A stretch of 64,000 nucleotides of DNA from Galbibacter kalidii (GTDB lineage: Bacteria > Bacteroidota > Bacteroidia > Flavobacteriales > Flavobacteriaceae), in NCBI RefSeq assembly GCF_026241135.1, contig NZ_JAPFGA010000007.1:1-64000 (forward strand). The letters run 5' to 3'. The position numbers were made by a program, and so were the translations under genes. Positions 56,523 through 64,000 of this stretch are shown here, piece after piece. Below the pieces are notes generated by a model. The model had not been told where the DNA came from and made no database searches. It was given only the letters and a program-made list of their open reading frames with translations. Positions within the stretch are counted from its first letter, which is position 1. Each line of letters opens with the position of its first letter.

Positions 56523-57920
56523 CTAAACCAACTCCAATTCTTCAATTTCTTCGCTTACATCCACTATTTTTCCAGAAATAGCGGTTGCAGCGGCCACTAA
56601 CGGACTTGCCAAAATAGTTCTGGCGCCTTGTCCTTGTCTTCCTTCAAAATTCCTATTGGAAGTGGAAACGCAATATTCCCCTGCAGGGATTTTATCTTCG
56701 TTCATTCCAAGACAAGCTGAACATCCACTTTGACGGATCTCAAAACCGGCAGCTTCAAATATATCTTGGATACCTTCTTCTTTTATTTGTTTTGCCACTT
56801 GCTGCGAACCCGGAACGATTAGCGCATTTACATTGGCTGCTTTTTGTTTTCCTTTGATATAGTCGGCTGCAATCCTGAAATCTTCAATACGGGAGTTGGT
56901 ACAGCTACCAATAAATACATAGTTGATGGTTTTCCCAAGGAGTTTTTCCCCTTTTTGGAATCCCATATATTCCAATGATTTTTCAAAGGAAACGTCATCT
57001 TTACTAGGAATGTTTTCCGATATTTTGATACCCATTCCGGGGTTGGTTCCGTAGGTAACCATAGGTTCGATATCTTCTGCGTCAAAGCTGTATTCTTTGT
57101 CAAAAACAGCATCAGCATCCGTTGGAAGGGTTTTCCAATAGGCTATTTTCTTTTCAAATTCGGCTCCTTTTGGAGCAAATTCTCTTCCTTTAACATATTC
57201 AAAAGTAGTTTCATCCGGAGCAATCATACCGCCACGTGCACCCATTTCAATGCTCATGTTGCAGACGGTCATCCGACCTTCCATACTCATATTTTCAAAA
57301 ACATCACCGGCATATTCTGCAAAATAACCTGTACCGGAGTTGGTTCCCAGTTTGGCGATGATGTACAAAATAACGTCTTTGGGCAAAACACCTTTCTTCA
57401 GCTTTCCGTTGACGGAAATACGCATGCTTTTGGGTTTGGACAGCAAAAGACACTGACTGGCAAAAACCTGTGCTACCTGACTGGTTCCGATTCCGAAGGC
57501 TATCGTACCGAAAGCACCGTGGGTAGAGGTGTGGCTATCTCCACAAACCATGGTCATTCCCGGCTGTGTGATCCCCAATTCAGGAGCCATAACGTGCACA
57601 ATCCCTTGGTATGGATGTCCGAGTCCGTATAGGGTAACATCGTGTTTTTTACAATTCTCGGTAAGCATTTCCACTTGCTTTTTAGACAACAGATCCTGAA
57701 TAGGAAGGTGTTGGTCTTTGGTAGGCACATTGTGGTCTGCCGTAGCGACAATTTGGTCTTTTCTGAATAGAGGGATGTTTCTCTCCTCAAGTTCTGCAAA
57801 GGCTTGCGGACTTGTTACCTCGTGAATTAAATGTTTGTCAATATACAATATCTGTGGTCCGTCTTTTACCTCATCTACCACATGACTGTCCCAAACTTTA
57901 TCAAATAATGTCTTACTCAT
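56523..57920 (-). CDS. leuC: 3-isopropylmalate dehydratase large subunit
   Basis: 465 residues, aconitase-type. [4Fe-4S] ligands are in [12 protein letters not shown] and [10 protein letters not shown]; other motifs are [13 protein letters not shown] and [13 protein letters not shown]. Isomerises 2- to 3-isopropylmalate together with LeuD. It starts 5 bases after leuA ends, so the two are co-transcribed. Confidence 0.97.
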   Translation of the reverse strand: MSKTLFDKVWDSHVVDEVKDGPQILYIDKHLIHEVTSPQAFAELEERNIPLFRKDQIVATADHNVPTKDQHLPIQDLLSKKQVEMLTENCKKHDVTLYGLGHPYQGIVHVMAPELGITQPGMTMVCGDSHTSTHGAFGTIAFGIGTSQVAQVFASQCLLLSKPKSMRISVNGKLKKGVLPKDVILYIIAKLGTNSGTGYFAEYAGDVFENMSMEGRMTVCNMSIEMGARGGMIAPDETTFEYVKGREFAPKGAEFEKKIAYWKTLPTDADAVFDKEYSFDAEDIEPMVTYGTNPGMGIKISENIPSKDDVSFEKSLEYMGFQKGEKLLGKTINYVFIGSCTNSRIEDFRIAADYIKGKQKAANVNALIVPGSQQVAKQIKEEGIQDIFEAAGFEIRQSGCSACLGMNEDKIPAGEYCVSTSNRNFEGRQGQGARTILASPLVAAATAISGKIVDVSEEIEELELV

Positions 57921-57925
57921 TGATT

Positions 57926-59098
57926 TTAAGCGATTGCTTTAGTATCTATTTTACTTATTTCGATGATTTGGTGAATATCCTTGTCACCGACTTCTTTTTT
58001 GCGGTCTGCAAAGTTTAAAAATTCTTTGTAAACTTCATCCAATTGGAGCTTGGTAAGATTATAACCTACCTTTTTGGCCCTGTATGCCAAGGCTGCACGA
58101 CCACTACGGGCAGTAAGCACAATAGCAGATTCTGTTACTCCAACATCAGCCGGATCCATGATTTCGTAGGTTTCCCTGTTTTTGATTACCCCGTCCTGAT
58201 GGATTCCCGAACTGTGTGCAAAGGCATTAGCCCCTACGATAGCTTTATTAGGTTGCACCGGCATTCCCATACTTTCTGAAACCATTTGACTGGTGCTGTA
58301 CAGTAGTTTTGAATTAACATTGGTGTCCAAATTAAGGGTAGGGTGCTGACGCATTACCATCACCACTTCCTCAAGGGAAGTGTTACCGGCACGTTCTCCG
58401 ATTCCGTTGATGGTACATTCTATTTGTCGTGCCCCGTTGACAATCCCGGCGATGGAATTGGCAGTAGCCAAGCCCAAGTCGTTGTGACAGTGACAGGAAA
58501 GTATAGCTTTGTCGATGCCTTTTACGTTTTCTTTGAGGTACTTCATTTTCACTCCGTATTCTTCAGGAAGGCAATACCCGGTGGTGTCCGGAATGTTAAG
58601 TACTGTAGCCCCGGCCTTGACGACCGCTTCACAGACACGGGCCAAAAATTCATTGTCGGTACGCCCGGCATCTTCAGCATAAAATTCGACATCTTCCACA
58701 AAGGTTTTTGCATATTTCACGGCTGCAACAGCGCGTTCAATGATATCTTCACGTGTGGATTTGAATTTGTATTTTATATGTGAGTCTGATGTTCCAATTC
58801 CTGTATGGATACGCGGTCTTACTGCATGTCTGATGGCTTCGGCGGCGACTTCAATATCTTTTTTAACAGAACGCGTCAATCCGCAGACCGTAGCATTTTT
58901 GACGACTTTTGAAATCTCTTCGACCGAAGTAAAATCTCCGGGGCTGGAGATAGGAAAACCGGCTTCAATAACATCAACACCCAGTTCGTCGAGACGTTTG
59001 GCAATAACAAGCTTTTGCGCTGTATTCAATTTACATCCGGGCACTTGTTCCCCGTCTCTCAGTGTTGTGTCAAAGATTTGGACTTTTTCTTTACTCAT
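57926..59098 (-). CDS. leuA: 2-isopropylmalate synthase
   Basis: 390 residues. Catalyses condensation of acetyl-CoA with 2-oxoisovalerate, the first step of leucine synthesis. TIM-barrel motifs [39 protein letters not shown] and [15 protein letters not shown]. The C-terminal leucine-sensing regulatory domain of long LeuA is absent, so this is the short type, and feedback regulation is probably different. First gene of the operon, divergent from 59252. Confidence 0.95.
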   Translation of the reverse strand: MSKEKVQIFDTTLRDGEQVPGCKLNTAQKLVIAKRLDELGVDVIEAGFPISSPGDFTSVEEISKVVKNATVCGLTRSVKKDIEVAAEAIRHAVRPRIHTGIGTSDSHIKYKFKSTREDIIERAVAAVKYAKTFVEDVEFYAEDAGRTDNEFLARVCEAVVKAGATVLNIPDTTGYCLPEEYGVKMKYLKENVKGIDKAILSCHCHNDLGLATANSIAGIVNGARQIECTINGIGERAGNTSLEEVVMVMRQHPTLNLDTNVNSKLLYSTSQMVSESMGMPVQPNKAIVGANAFAHSSGIHQDGVIKNRETYEIMDPADVGVTESAIVLTARSGRAALAYRAKKVGYNLTKLQLDEVYKEFLNFADRKKEVGDKDIHQIIEISKIDTKAIA

Positions 59099-59251
59099 CT
59101 TGATTATTTAATGTAATTTCAACTTTGTTTTACGAATTTATATTTTGTATACTTAATTTATACTTTACTTAACTATTTCTTTACAATGTTTAAGTATAGT
59201 TTTAATCTTTTAAATAACTGATTATCAGTAAATTGAATTTTTATTTTTACA

Positions 59252-60796
59252 ATGACAAGTTACCAAAAAGACACGCTTTTTATCTTGGTTAAATCCCTTT
59301 CGAAATCTGAAAAAAGGCAATTTAAATTGTATGTAAATCGATTGGGGGTAAATGCTGATGCTAAATTTTTGGCATTGTTTAACCTGTTGGACAAGATGCA
59401 TCGCTATAGTGAAGGGGAGATATTAAAAAGCGGCATCGTTAAAAAACAGCAATTGTCAAACCTGAAGGCGCATTTATACAAACAGATATTGGTAAGCTTG
59501 CGTTTAAATCCCGTAAATCAAAATGTTCGTGTGCAAATACGCGAACAATTGGATTTCGCCACCATTCTCTACCATAAAGGACTCTACAAACAAAGCCTGA
59601 AGTTATTGGATAAGGCGAAATCCATGGCTATTGAAAATCAGGAAAAAGTGGTGGCCTACGAGATCGTGGAGTTTGAAAAAATCATAGAAACACAATATAT
59701 TACCAGAAGTATTAGTGGTCGGGCTGATGAATTGGCCATACAGGCAAAAGAATTGAGCATTCAGAATGTGTTGACGAGCAAGTTGTCCAACCTTTCACTA
59801 CAACTCTATGGGATCATGCTGAAATTCGGTTATGTAAAAAGTGATGAAGAATATAAATGGATCACCGATTATTACTCGGCACATATGCCAAAATTCAAAC
59901 TTTCTGAATTGGATTTCAGGGAAAAACTATGGCTTTACAAAGCGCAATTGTGGTATAGCTTCCTGATTCAGGATTTTTTATCGTGTTATAAATACTCCTT
60001 GAAATGGGTGGAACTTTTTTATGAAAACGAACAGATGATTTATTTGAATCCGGTGTTTTTCCTAAAAGGGAATAACTATTTATTGGAATCGATGTTTTAT
60101 GTGAAATACCGCTCCGGATTTGAAGAAACCCTCGACCGTTTGGAAGCTACCATTAACAACAAAAAATTTCCGAAGAACGACAATATTGAAGTATTGGCAT
60201 TTCTATACATCTGCAGCAATAAACTGAATCTTCACTTCCTTGAAGGCTCTTTTGAAGACGGACTATACCTGGAAGAGGAGATTGTGGATGGTTTAAAACA
60301 ATACCGCGATAAAATAGATGAACACCACATTATGGTGCTTTATTATAAAATTGCTTGTTTGCACTTTGGAAATGGCGATAACAAAAAATGTATTTCATAC
60401 CTGAAAAAGATTATCGAAAACAAGAATCTCAGCATGCGTGAAGATTTGATGTGTTTTGCACGGGTATTGAGTCTGGTGGCGCATTATGAGGCAGGAATGG
60501 ACTATCATTTGGAGGTACAACTCAAAAGTACCTATAAGTTCCTGCTCAAAATGAATGACCTGCACGAGGTGCAAAAGGAAATGATCAAGTTTTTGAAAAA
60601 CCTCGGGGAGATCTATCCGCACGAATTAAAAGATGAATTCAAAAAATTGCACAAAACCCTGAAAAAATATGAAGACCATCCGTATGAGAAACGCGCTTTT
60701 CTATATTTGGATATTATCTCTTGGTTGGAAAGTAAAATAGAAAACCGGCCTGTGGCTGAGATTATTCAGGAAAAAGCCAAACAATTCATCCGATAA
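59252..60796 (+). CDS. Conserved helical-repeat protein of unknown function
   Basis: 514 residues, predicted almost fully helical with TPR-like pairing (for example ILYHKGLYKQSLKLLDKAKSMA and YKIACLHFGNGDNKKCISYLKKII). It begins TSYQKDTLFILVKSLSKSEKRQFKLYVNR, a start I recognise from Bacteroidetes homologues of unknown function. No signal peptide. The EamA transporter follows after 12 bases. The divergent region 59099-59251 is AT-rich and carries both promoters; no clear boxes or attenuator were found. Confidence 0.75.
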   Translation: MTSYQKDTLFILVKSLSKSEKRQFKLYVNRLGVNADAKFLALFNLLDKMHRYSEGEILKSGIVKKQQLSNLKAHLYKQILVSLRLNPVNQNVRVQIREQLDFATILYHKGLYKQSLKLLDKAKSMAIENQEKVVAYEIVEFEKIIETQYITRSISGRADELAIQAKELSIQNVLTSKLSNLSLQLYGIMLKFGYVKSDEEYKWITDYYSAHMPKFKLSELDFREKLWLYKAQLWYSFLIQDFLSCYKYSLKWVELFYENEQMIYLNPVFFLKGNNYLLESMFYVKYRSGFEETLDRLEATINNKKFPKNDNIEVLAFLYICSNKLNLHFLEGSFEDGLYLEEEIVDGLKQYRDKIDEHHIMVLYYKIACLHFGNGDNKKCISYLKKIIENKNLSMREDLMCFARVLSLVAHYEAGMDYHLEVQLKSTYKFLLKMNDLHEVQKEMIKFLKNLGEIYPHELKDEFKKLHKTLKKYEDHPYEKRAFLYLDIISWLESKIENRPVAEIIQEKAKQFIR

Positions 60797-60808
60797 CTCT
60801 TCTTTTTG

Positions 60809-61702
60809 ATGCGGAACAACCAATATTTCAAACACATTTTAGAAATCAACCTTGCGGTACTTTTCATCAGTACCTCGGGTGTCCTCGGAAGATACATCAC
60901 ATTACCCCCTGAACAGACGATTATGTTTAGGGCGATGCTAGCCATGGTTTTTGTTTTTCTTTTTTGTAGATACAAGAAATACAATCTCGGGATCGAGAAG
61001 GGGAAAGACCTGAAGATTGTTATTCTTTGTGGTGTTTTCTTTGGAATTCATTGGGTGACCTATTTTTACGCCTTACAGCTTTCGAGTGTAGCCATCGGAA
61101 TGCTTTCCATATATACCTATCCGGCAATTACTTCCTTTTTGGAACCACTTATTTTAAAGACAAGATTCAGGAAATCCCACGTAGGCTTAGCAGTGTTGGT
61201 GCTTGCCGGAGTTTATTTTTTGGTCCCCGAAGTAAGTTTCAAGAATCAACATTTTATTGCTGTGTTATTTGGGGTGACCTCGGCTTTCTTTTATGCCCTT
61301 CGGAATATTTTAATGAAACCCAAAGTAGAAAAATACAACGGATCGGTCTTGATGCTCTATCAGCTTGTGATTATTTCTATACTTTTGAGTCCGCTGCTCT
61401 TTAAAACCAATTTTGTGGATGTAAAACCGCAATTGTGGGCCATTTGTTTTCTCGCTCTGTTGACCACCACTGTCGGACATACACTTTTGTTGATGAGCTT
61501 TAGGCATTTCAGTGCTACTACTGCGAGTATTATGAGCAGCGTACAACCCATTTACGGGATATTAATGGGCATGTTGTTTTTAGGGGAATTCCCGGCATGG
61601 CATACCATCATTGGGGGAGCATTGATCTTAAGTGCTGTTTTTATTGAAAGTATACGGACGGTGAAGGATAACAAAAACAGTGACGAAAAAACTAAAGTTT
61701 AG
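60809..61702 (+). CDS. EamA/DMT-family transporter
   Basis: About 297 residues with ten membrane segments in two EamA repeats (FISTSGVLGRYITLPPEQTIMFRA and FYALRNILMKPKVEKYNGSVLMLYQ), ending with a charged tail. Drug/metabolite exporter family; likely exports a metabolite or amino acid, substrate unknown. ATG 60809 is preferred to the adjacent TTG at 60806. Confidence 0.87.
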   Translation: MRNNQYFKHILEINLAVLFISTSGVLGRYITLPPEQTIMFRAMLAMVFVFLFCRYKKYNLGIEKGKDLKIVILCGVFFGIHWVTYFYALQLSSVAIGMLSIYTYPAITSFLEPLILKTRFRKSHVGLAVLVLAGVYFLVPEVSFKNQHFIAVLFGVTSAFFYALRNILMKPKVEKYNGSVLMLYQLVIISILLSPLLFKTNFVDVKPQLWAICFLALLTTTVGHTLLLMSFRHFSATTASIMSSVQPIYGILMGMLFLGEFPAWHTIIGGALILSAVFIESIRTVKDNKNSDEKTKV

Positions 61703-61713
61703 GTTAATAATTC

Positions 61714-61740
61714 TGAATAACTCACTAAGTGAGATTTGAC
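61714..61740. repeat. Dispersed repeat with CTCACTAAGTGAG palindrome
   Basis: AATAACTCACTAAGTGAGAT then TTGAC. Same unit as at 35965 and 63858. Lies between the convergent transporter and pseudouridine synthase genes. Confidence 0.5.
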
Positions 61741-61764
61741 ATGATTAGCACATTTAAATACATC

Positions 61765-62460
61765 TTACTCACTACACACATCCCAAACAGGATCCTTGGG
61801 CAGGGGAGCGGTAAAGAACATTTTTTCTTTTTTTACCGGATGAGTGAATTCGAGTTTATGGGCGTGTAGATGTATGCTTGCATTTTTGTTACTTCGGTCA
61901 AAGCCGTATTTCAAATCGCCTTTTATTGGACTCCCAATTGCGGAAAGCTGTGATCGGATTTGATGGTGCCTTCCCGTTTCCAATTCAACCTCAAGTAAAA
62001 AGTAACGGTCTAGCGCTTTGATGGTTTTGTAATGTAAAACTGCTTTTTTGCTGTCCGGTACTTCGTTTTTATGGGCGTAGGATTTGTTTTGTTTCGGATT
62101 GCGTTTCATCCAGTGAACAAGTATGTCGGATGGTTTTTCGGGCTTGTTTTTTACTACTGCCCAATAGGTTTTTTTGGCTTCTTTTTCTTTAAAGAGTTTA
62201 TTCAGTCGAGGTAAGGCCTTGGACGTTTTGGCAAAAAGAACAATACCGCTCGTGGGTCGGTCCAGGCGGTGAACAACCCCCAGATATACATTTCCCGGTT
62301 TGTTGTATTTCTCCTTGAGATAGCTCTTTACTACCTCAGACAGAGGTTTGTCGCCCGTTTTATCTCCTTGAACAATATCCCCCGCACGTTTGTTTACCAC
62401 GATAATGTGGTTGTCTTCATAGAGCACCTGAAGATTGTTTTTATTGGAGAGGGCTTTCAT
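61765..62460 (-). CDS. RluA-family pseudouridine synthase
   Basis: 231 residues. The catalytic Asp lies in VHRLDRPTSGIVLFAK; ETGRHHQIRSQLSAIGSPIKGD is the second signature. No S4 domain. Modifies rRNA or tRNA uridines; the specific site is not predictable. Probably in a unit with the downstream-facing genes at 62565 and 62954. Confidence 0.9.
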   Translation of the reverse strand: MKALSNKNNLQVLYEDNHIIVVNKRAGDIVQGDKTGDKPLSEVVKSYLKEKYNKPGNVYLGVVHRLDRPTSGIVLFAKTSKALPRLNKLFKEKEAKKTYWAVVKNKPEKPSDILVHWMKRNPKQNKSYAHKNEVPDSKKAVLHYKTIKALDRYFLLEVELETGRHHQIRSQLSAIGSPIKGDLKYGFDRSNKNASIHLHAHKLEFTHPVKKEKMFFTAPLPKDPVWDVCSE

Positions 62461-62463
62461 TGT

Positions 62464-62555
62464 AGATTGTTAGAGAGTTAGACTTTTAGAGCTTTAGAGC
62501 TTTAGATTTATAGATTATTAGATTATTAGATTTTTTGAGTGTTAGATTCATTAGA
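62464..62555. repeat. TTAGA-type low-complexity tract
   Basis: Repeated TTAGA/GATTATTAGATTATTAGA units upstream of the pseudouridine synthase. No coding content. A shorter version (AATCTAACAATCTAATA) lies at 62943, so the four-helix-bundle gene is bracketed by similar tracts. Confidence 0.5.
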
Positions 62556-62564
62556 ATTATGGGA

Positions 62565-62927
62565 TTAACCTTTTCCTTGTTTTAACGTTGATTTGAATTT
62601 GGAAATCATTTTTATAACTTCTTCTAATTCGTTGGAATGGATTCTTAATTTCTCTTCTGATATAAAATTGAGATCAAATGAGATAAGTAATTGTGTTTGT
62701 ATCTCATAAGTAGAACCAATGGCGATTTCAATAAAACGAGCAAAATCTTTGTTAGAATGTCTTGATGACCCTTCGGCTATATTGGAAGGTATTGAAACAG
62801 CAGCCCTTCTTAACTGATTTGTGAGACCATACTTTTCAGCTTTAGGAAATTTTGATGTGAGCTTGTAGATACTTGAGCAAAATACCCTGCTTCTTTTCCA
62901 TATTTCTAAATCTTTAAACCGATGCAT
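62565..62927 (-). CDS. Four-helix-bundle protein (23S rRNA IVP type)
   Basis: 120 residues: FKDLEIWKRSRVFCSSIYKL, LTNQLRRAAVSIPSNIAEGSSR and FIEIAIGSTYEIQTQLLIS are the classic pattern of the S23/TIGR02436 family. Such genes hop between intergenic sites and 23S rRNA intervening sequences, often near small repeats. The TTAGA tracts on both sides support its arrival as a mobile unit. Function unknown. Confidence 0.87.
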   Translation of the reverse strand: MHRFKDLEIWKRSRVFCSSIYKLTSKFPKAEKYGLTNQLRRAAVSIPSNIAEGSSRHSNKDFARFIEIAIGSTYEIQTQLLISFDLNFISEEKLRIHSNELEEVIKMISKFKSTLKQGKG

Positions 62928-62953
62928 AAAATTATATCTAAAAATCTAACAAT

Positions 62954-63772
62954 CTAATATTGCTCCTCATCATTAGGGAATTCCCCGGATTTTACGTCTT
63001 CTGAGTATTGTTCAAAGGCATTATTCATTTCTTCATATAAATTAAGGTAACGACGTAAAAAACGCGGATGGAATTCGTGTGTCATTCCCAACATATCATG
63101 AGTCACCAAAACTTGTCCGTCCACACCATTTCCGGCACCGATACCAATAATAGGGATAGAAACTGATTCCGCTACTTCTGTGGCGAGTTTCGCTGGGATT
63201 TTTTCTAATACGATGGCAAAACATCCGGCTTTTTCCAAAAATTTAGCGTCTTCTTTCAATTTTTCGGCTTCTTCTTCTTCTTTGGCCCTAACGGTGTATG
63301 TCCCGAATTTATAGATCGACTGGGGGGTGAGTCCCAAATGGCCCATCACCGGGATTCCGGCATGTAATATTCTTTTGACGGATTCTTTTATTTCTTTACC
63401 ACCTTCCAATTTCACAGCGTGCGCCCCACTTTCTTTCATGATCCTGATGGCAGAGCGCAGCGCTTCTTTGGGATCGGATTGATAACTCCCGAAAGGAAGA
63501 TCGATCACCACCAAAGCCCTTTGTACCGCCCTGATCACCGATGAGGCATGATAGATCATCTGATCCAGGGTGATGGGAAGGGTAGTTTCATGTCCGGCCA
63601 TGACATTACTGGCGGAATCACCAACCAAAATAACATCAATACCAGCACCGTCTACAATCTTTGCCATGGTAAAATCATATGCAGTCAGCATAGATATTTT
63701 TTCATTATCCTTTTTCATTTCTACCAAGGATTTGACGGTAACTCTTTTGTATTCTTTTTTAACTACAGACAT
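62954..63772 (-). CDS. panB: 3-methyl-2-oxobutanoate hydroxymethyltransferase
   Basis: 272 residues from ATG 63772 ([20 protein letters not shown]); a start at 63790 is possible. First step of pantothenate synthesis: transfers a hydroxymethyl group from methylene-tetrahydrofolate to 2-oxoisovalerate. Motifs [38 protein letters not shown] and [17 protein letters not shown]. It uses the same 2-oxoisovalerate as LeuA. Confidence 0.96.
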   Translation of the reverse strand: MSVVKKEYKRVTVKSLVEMKKDNEKISMLTAYDFTMAKIVDGAGIDVILVGDSASNVMAGHETTLPITLDQMIYHASSVIRAVQRALVVIDLPFGSYQSDPKEALRSAIRIMKESGAHAVKLEGGKEIKESVKRILHAGIPVMGHLGLTPQSIYKFGTYTVRAKEEEEAEKLKEDAKFLEKAGCFAIVLEKIPAKLATEVAESVSIPIIGIGAGNGVDGQVLVTHDMLGMTHEFHPRFLRRYLNLYEEMNNAFEQYSEDVKSGEFPNDEEQY

Positions 63773-63857
63773 TTTCTTGTTTTTTTTCAAAGTGATAAAA
63801 TTACTGTTTTTCAGGAGAAATTATCTATTTATTGATTAAAGAAATTGAGTGTCGACT

Positions 63858-63935
63858 TACTAAGTGAGATTTAATCCCGATAACTATCGGGAGCTTCGAC
63901 GCCTGCCTTTGTCGGCAGACAGGCTTGCGTCAAAA
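63858..63935. repeat. Composite of dispersed palindromes
   Basis: CTTACTAAGTGAGATTTAAT (63857-63876) joins TCCCGATAACTATCGGGA (63874-63891) and a 24-base palindrome (63901-63924, start GCCTGCCTTTGTCGG) whose exact inverse is at 42363. Three repeat types of the window meet here. No gene to the window end; 63936-64000 shows nothing further. Confidence 0.6.
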
Positions 63936-64000
63936 TGTTTTTTAGGTTTTCTAACAATTCTGTCCTAAATAAATTTTTACCTGTTCATTTTTTAGCTCAC

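Noticed and set aside
59099..59251. Leader peptide or attenuator for leuA
   Set aside because: No Leu-rich short frame, no T-box-like structure and no terminator hairpin were found in the divergent region.
62464..62555. Possible CRISPR-like repeats
   Set aside because: The units are short, irregular TTAGA runs without spacers of constant length, and there are no cas genes.
48629..64000. Search for an integron integrase at the start of the cassette array
   Set aside because: No protein with tyrosine-recombinase motifs is seen anywhere in the window, so the array cannot be called a complete integron here.

Overview
This window looks like a chromosomal segment of a Flavobacteriaceae-type bacterium (Bacteroidetes). 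It is AT-rich and carries flavobacterial families such as DUF2461, DUF6913, DoxX-like, Crp/Fnr-type and many short lipoproteins. Lipoboxes, short Bacteroidetes-type intergenic palindromes and one TACATTTG-type -7 box fit this. I see no rRNA, tRNA or CRISPR array.

Layout. 0-9 kb: cysteine synthesis (cysE-cysM), an aldehyde dehydrogenase, DUF72, an intact IS110-family element with a likely bridge-RNA region, a LOG-family nucleosidase and a slipin. 8.6-15.3 kb: accessory genes ending in a 1608-residue fusion of exonuclease, RecQ and UvrD/Rep helicase modules. 15.9-21.8 kb: core genes (ligA, YhhN-like, a 5'-nucleotidase split into two genes, DUF6913, dapA). 21.9-32.2 kb: a unidirectional cluster of cytosolic paralogues (two RHS/YD-like proteins, two beta-propeller-like proteins, three internally duplicated DUF4303-type proteins, and orphans). 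It resembles a bank of polymorphic-toxin immunity genes without a toxin. 32.3-38.8 kb: small accessory genes, a WapI-like immunity gene and several broken genes.

38.8-48.6 kb: the most striking part. It is an array of mostly single-gene units, all on the minus strand, separated by long imperfect palindromes bounded by AAC and GTT. In at least seven units the first bases are the reverse complement of the bases just after the gene. That is the signature expected if each unit was once a circle joined within a G/TT core, as integron cassettes are. No integron integrase is present, so this is either a cassette array lacking an integrase or a related cassette system.

49.4-64 kb: mostly core genes again: a small anchored protein with a duplicated HxxxxHxC motif, a stand-alone recQ, a double-thioredoxin lipoprotein, a methyltransferase, the leucine operon (leuA-leuC-leuD-leuB), a helical-repeat protein with an EamA transporter, an RluA-type pseudouridine synthase, a four-helix-bundle (23S IVP-type) protein and panB. 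leuABCD and panB both belong to branched 2-oxoacid metabolism. Dispersed palindromic repeats lie in many intergenic gaps, and one copy sits inside a cassette palindrome.
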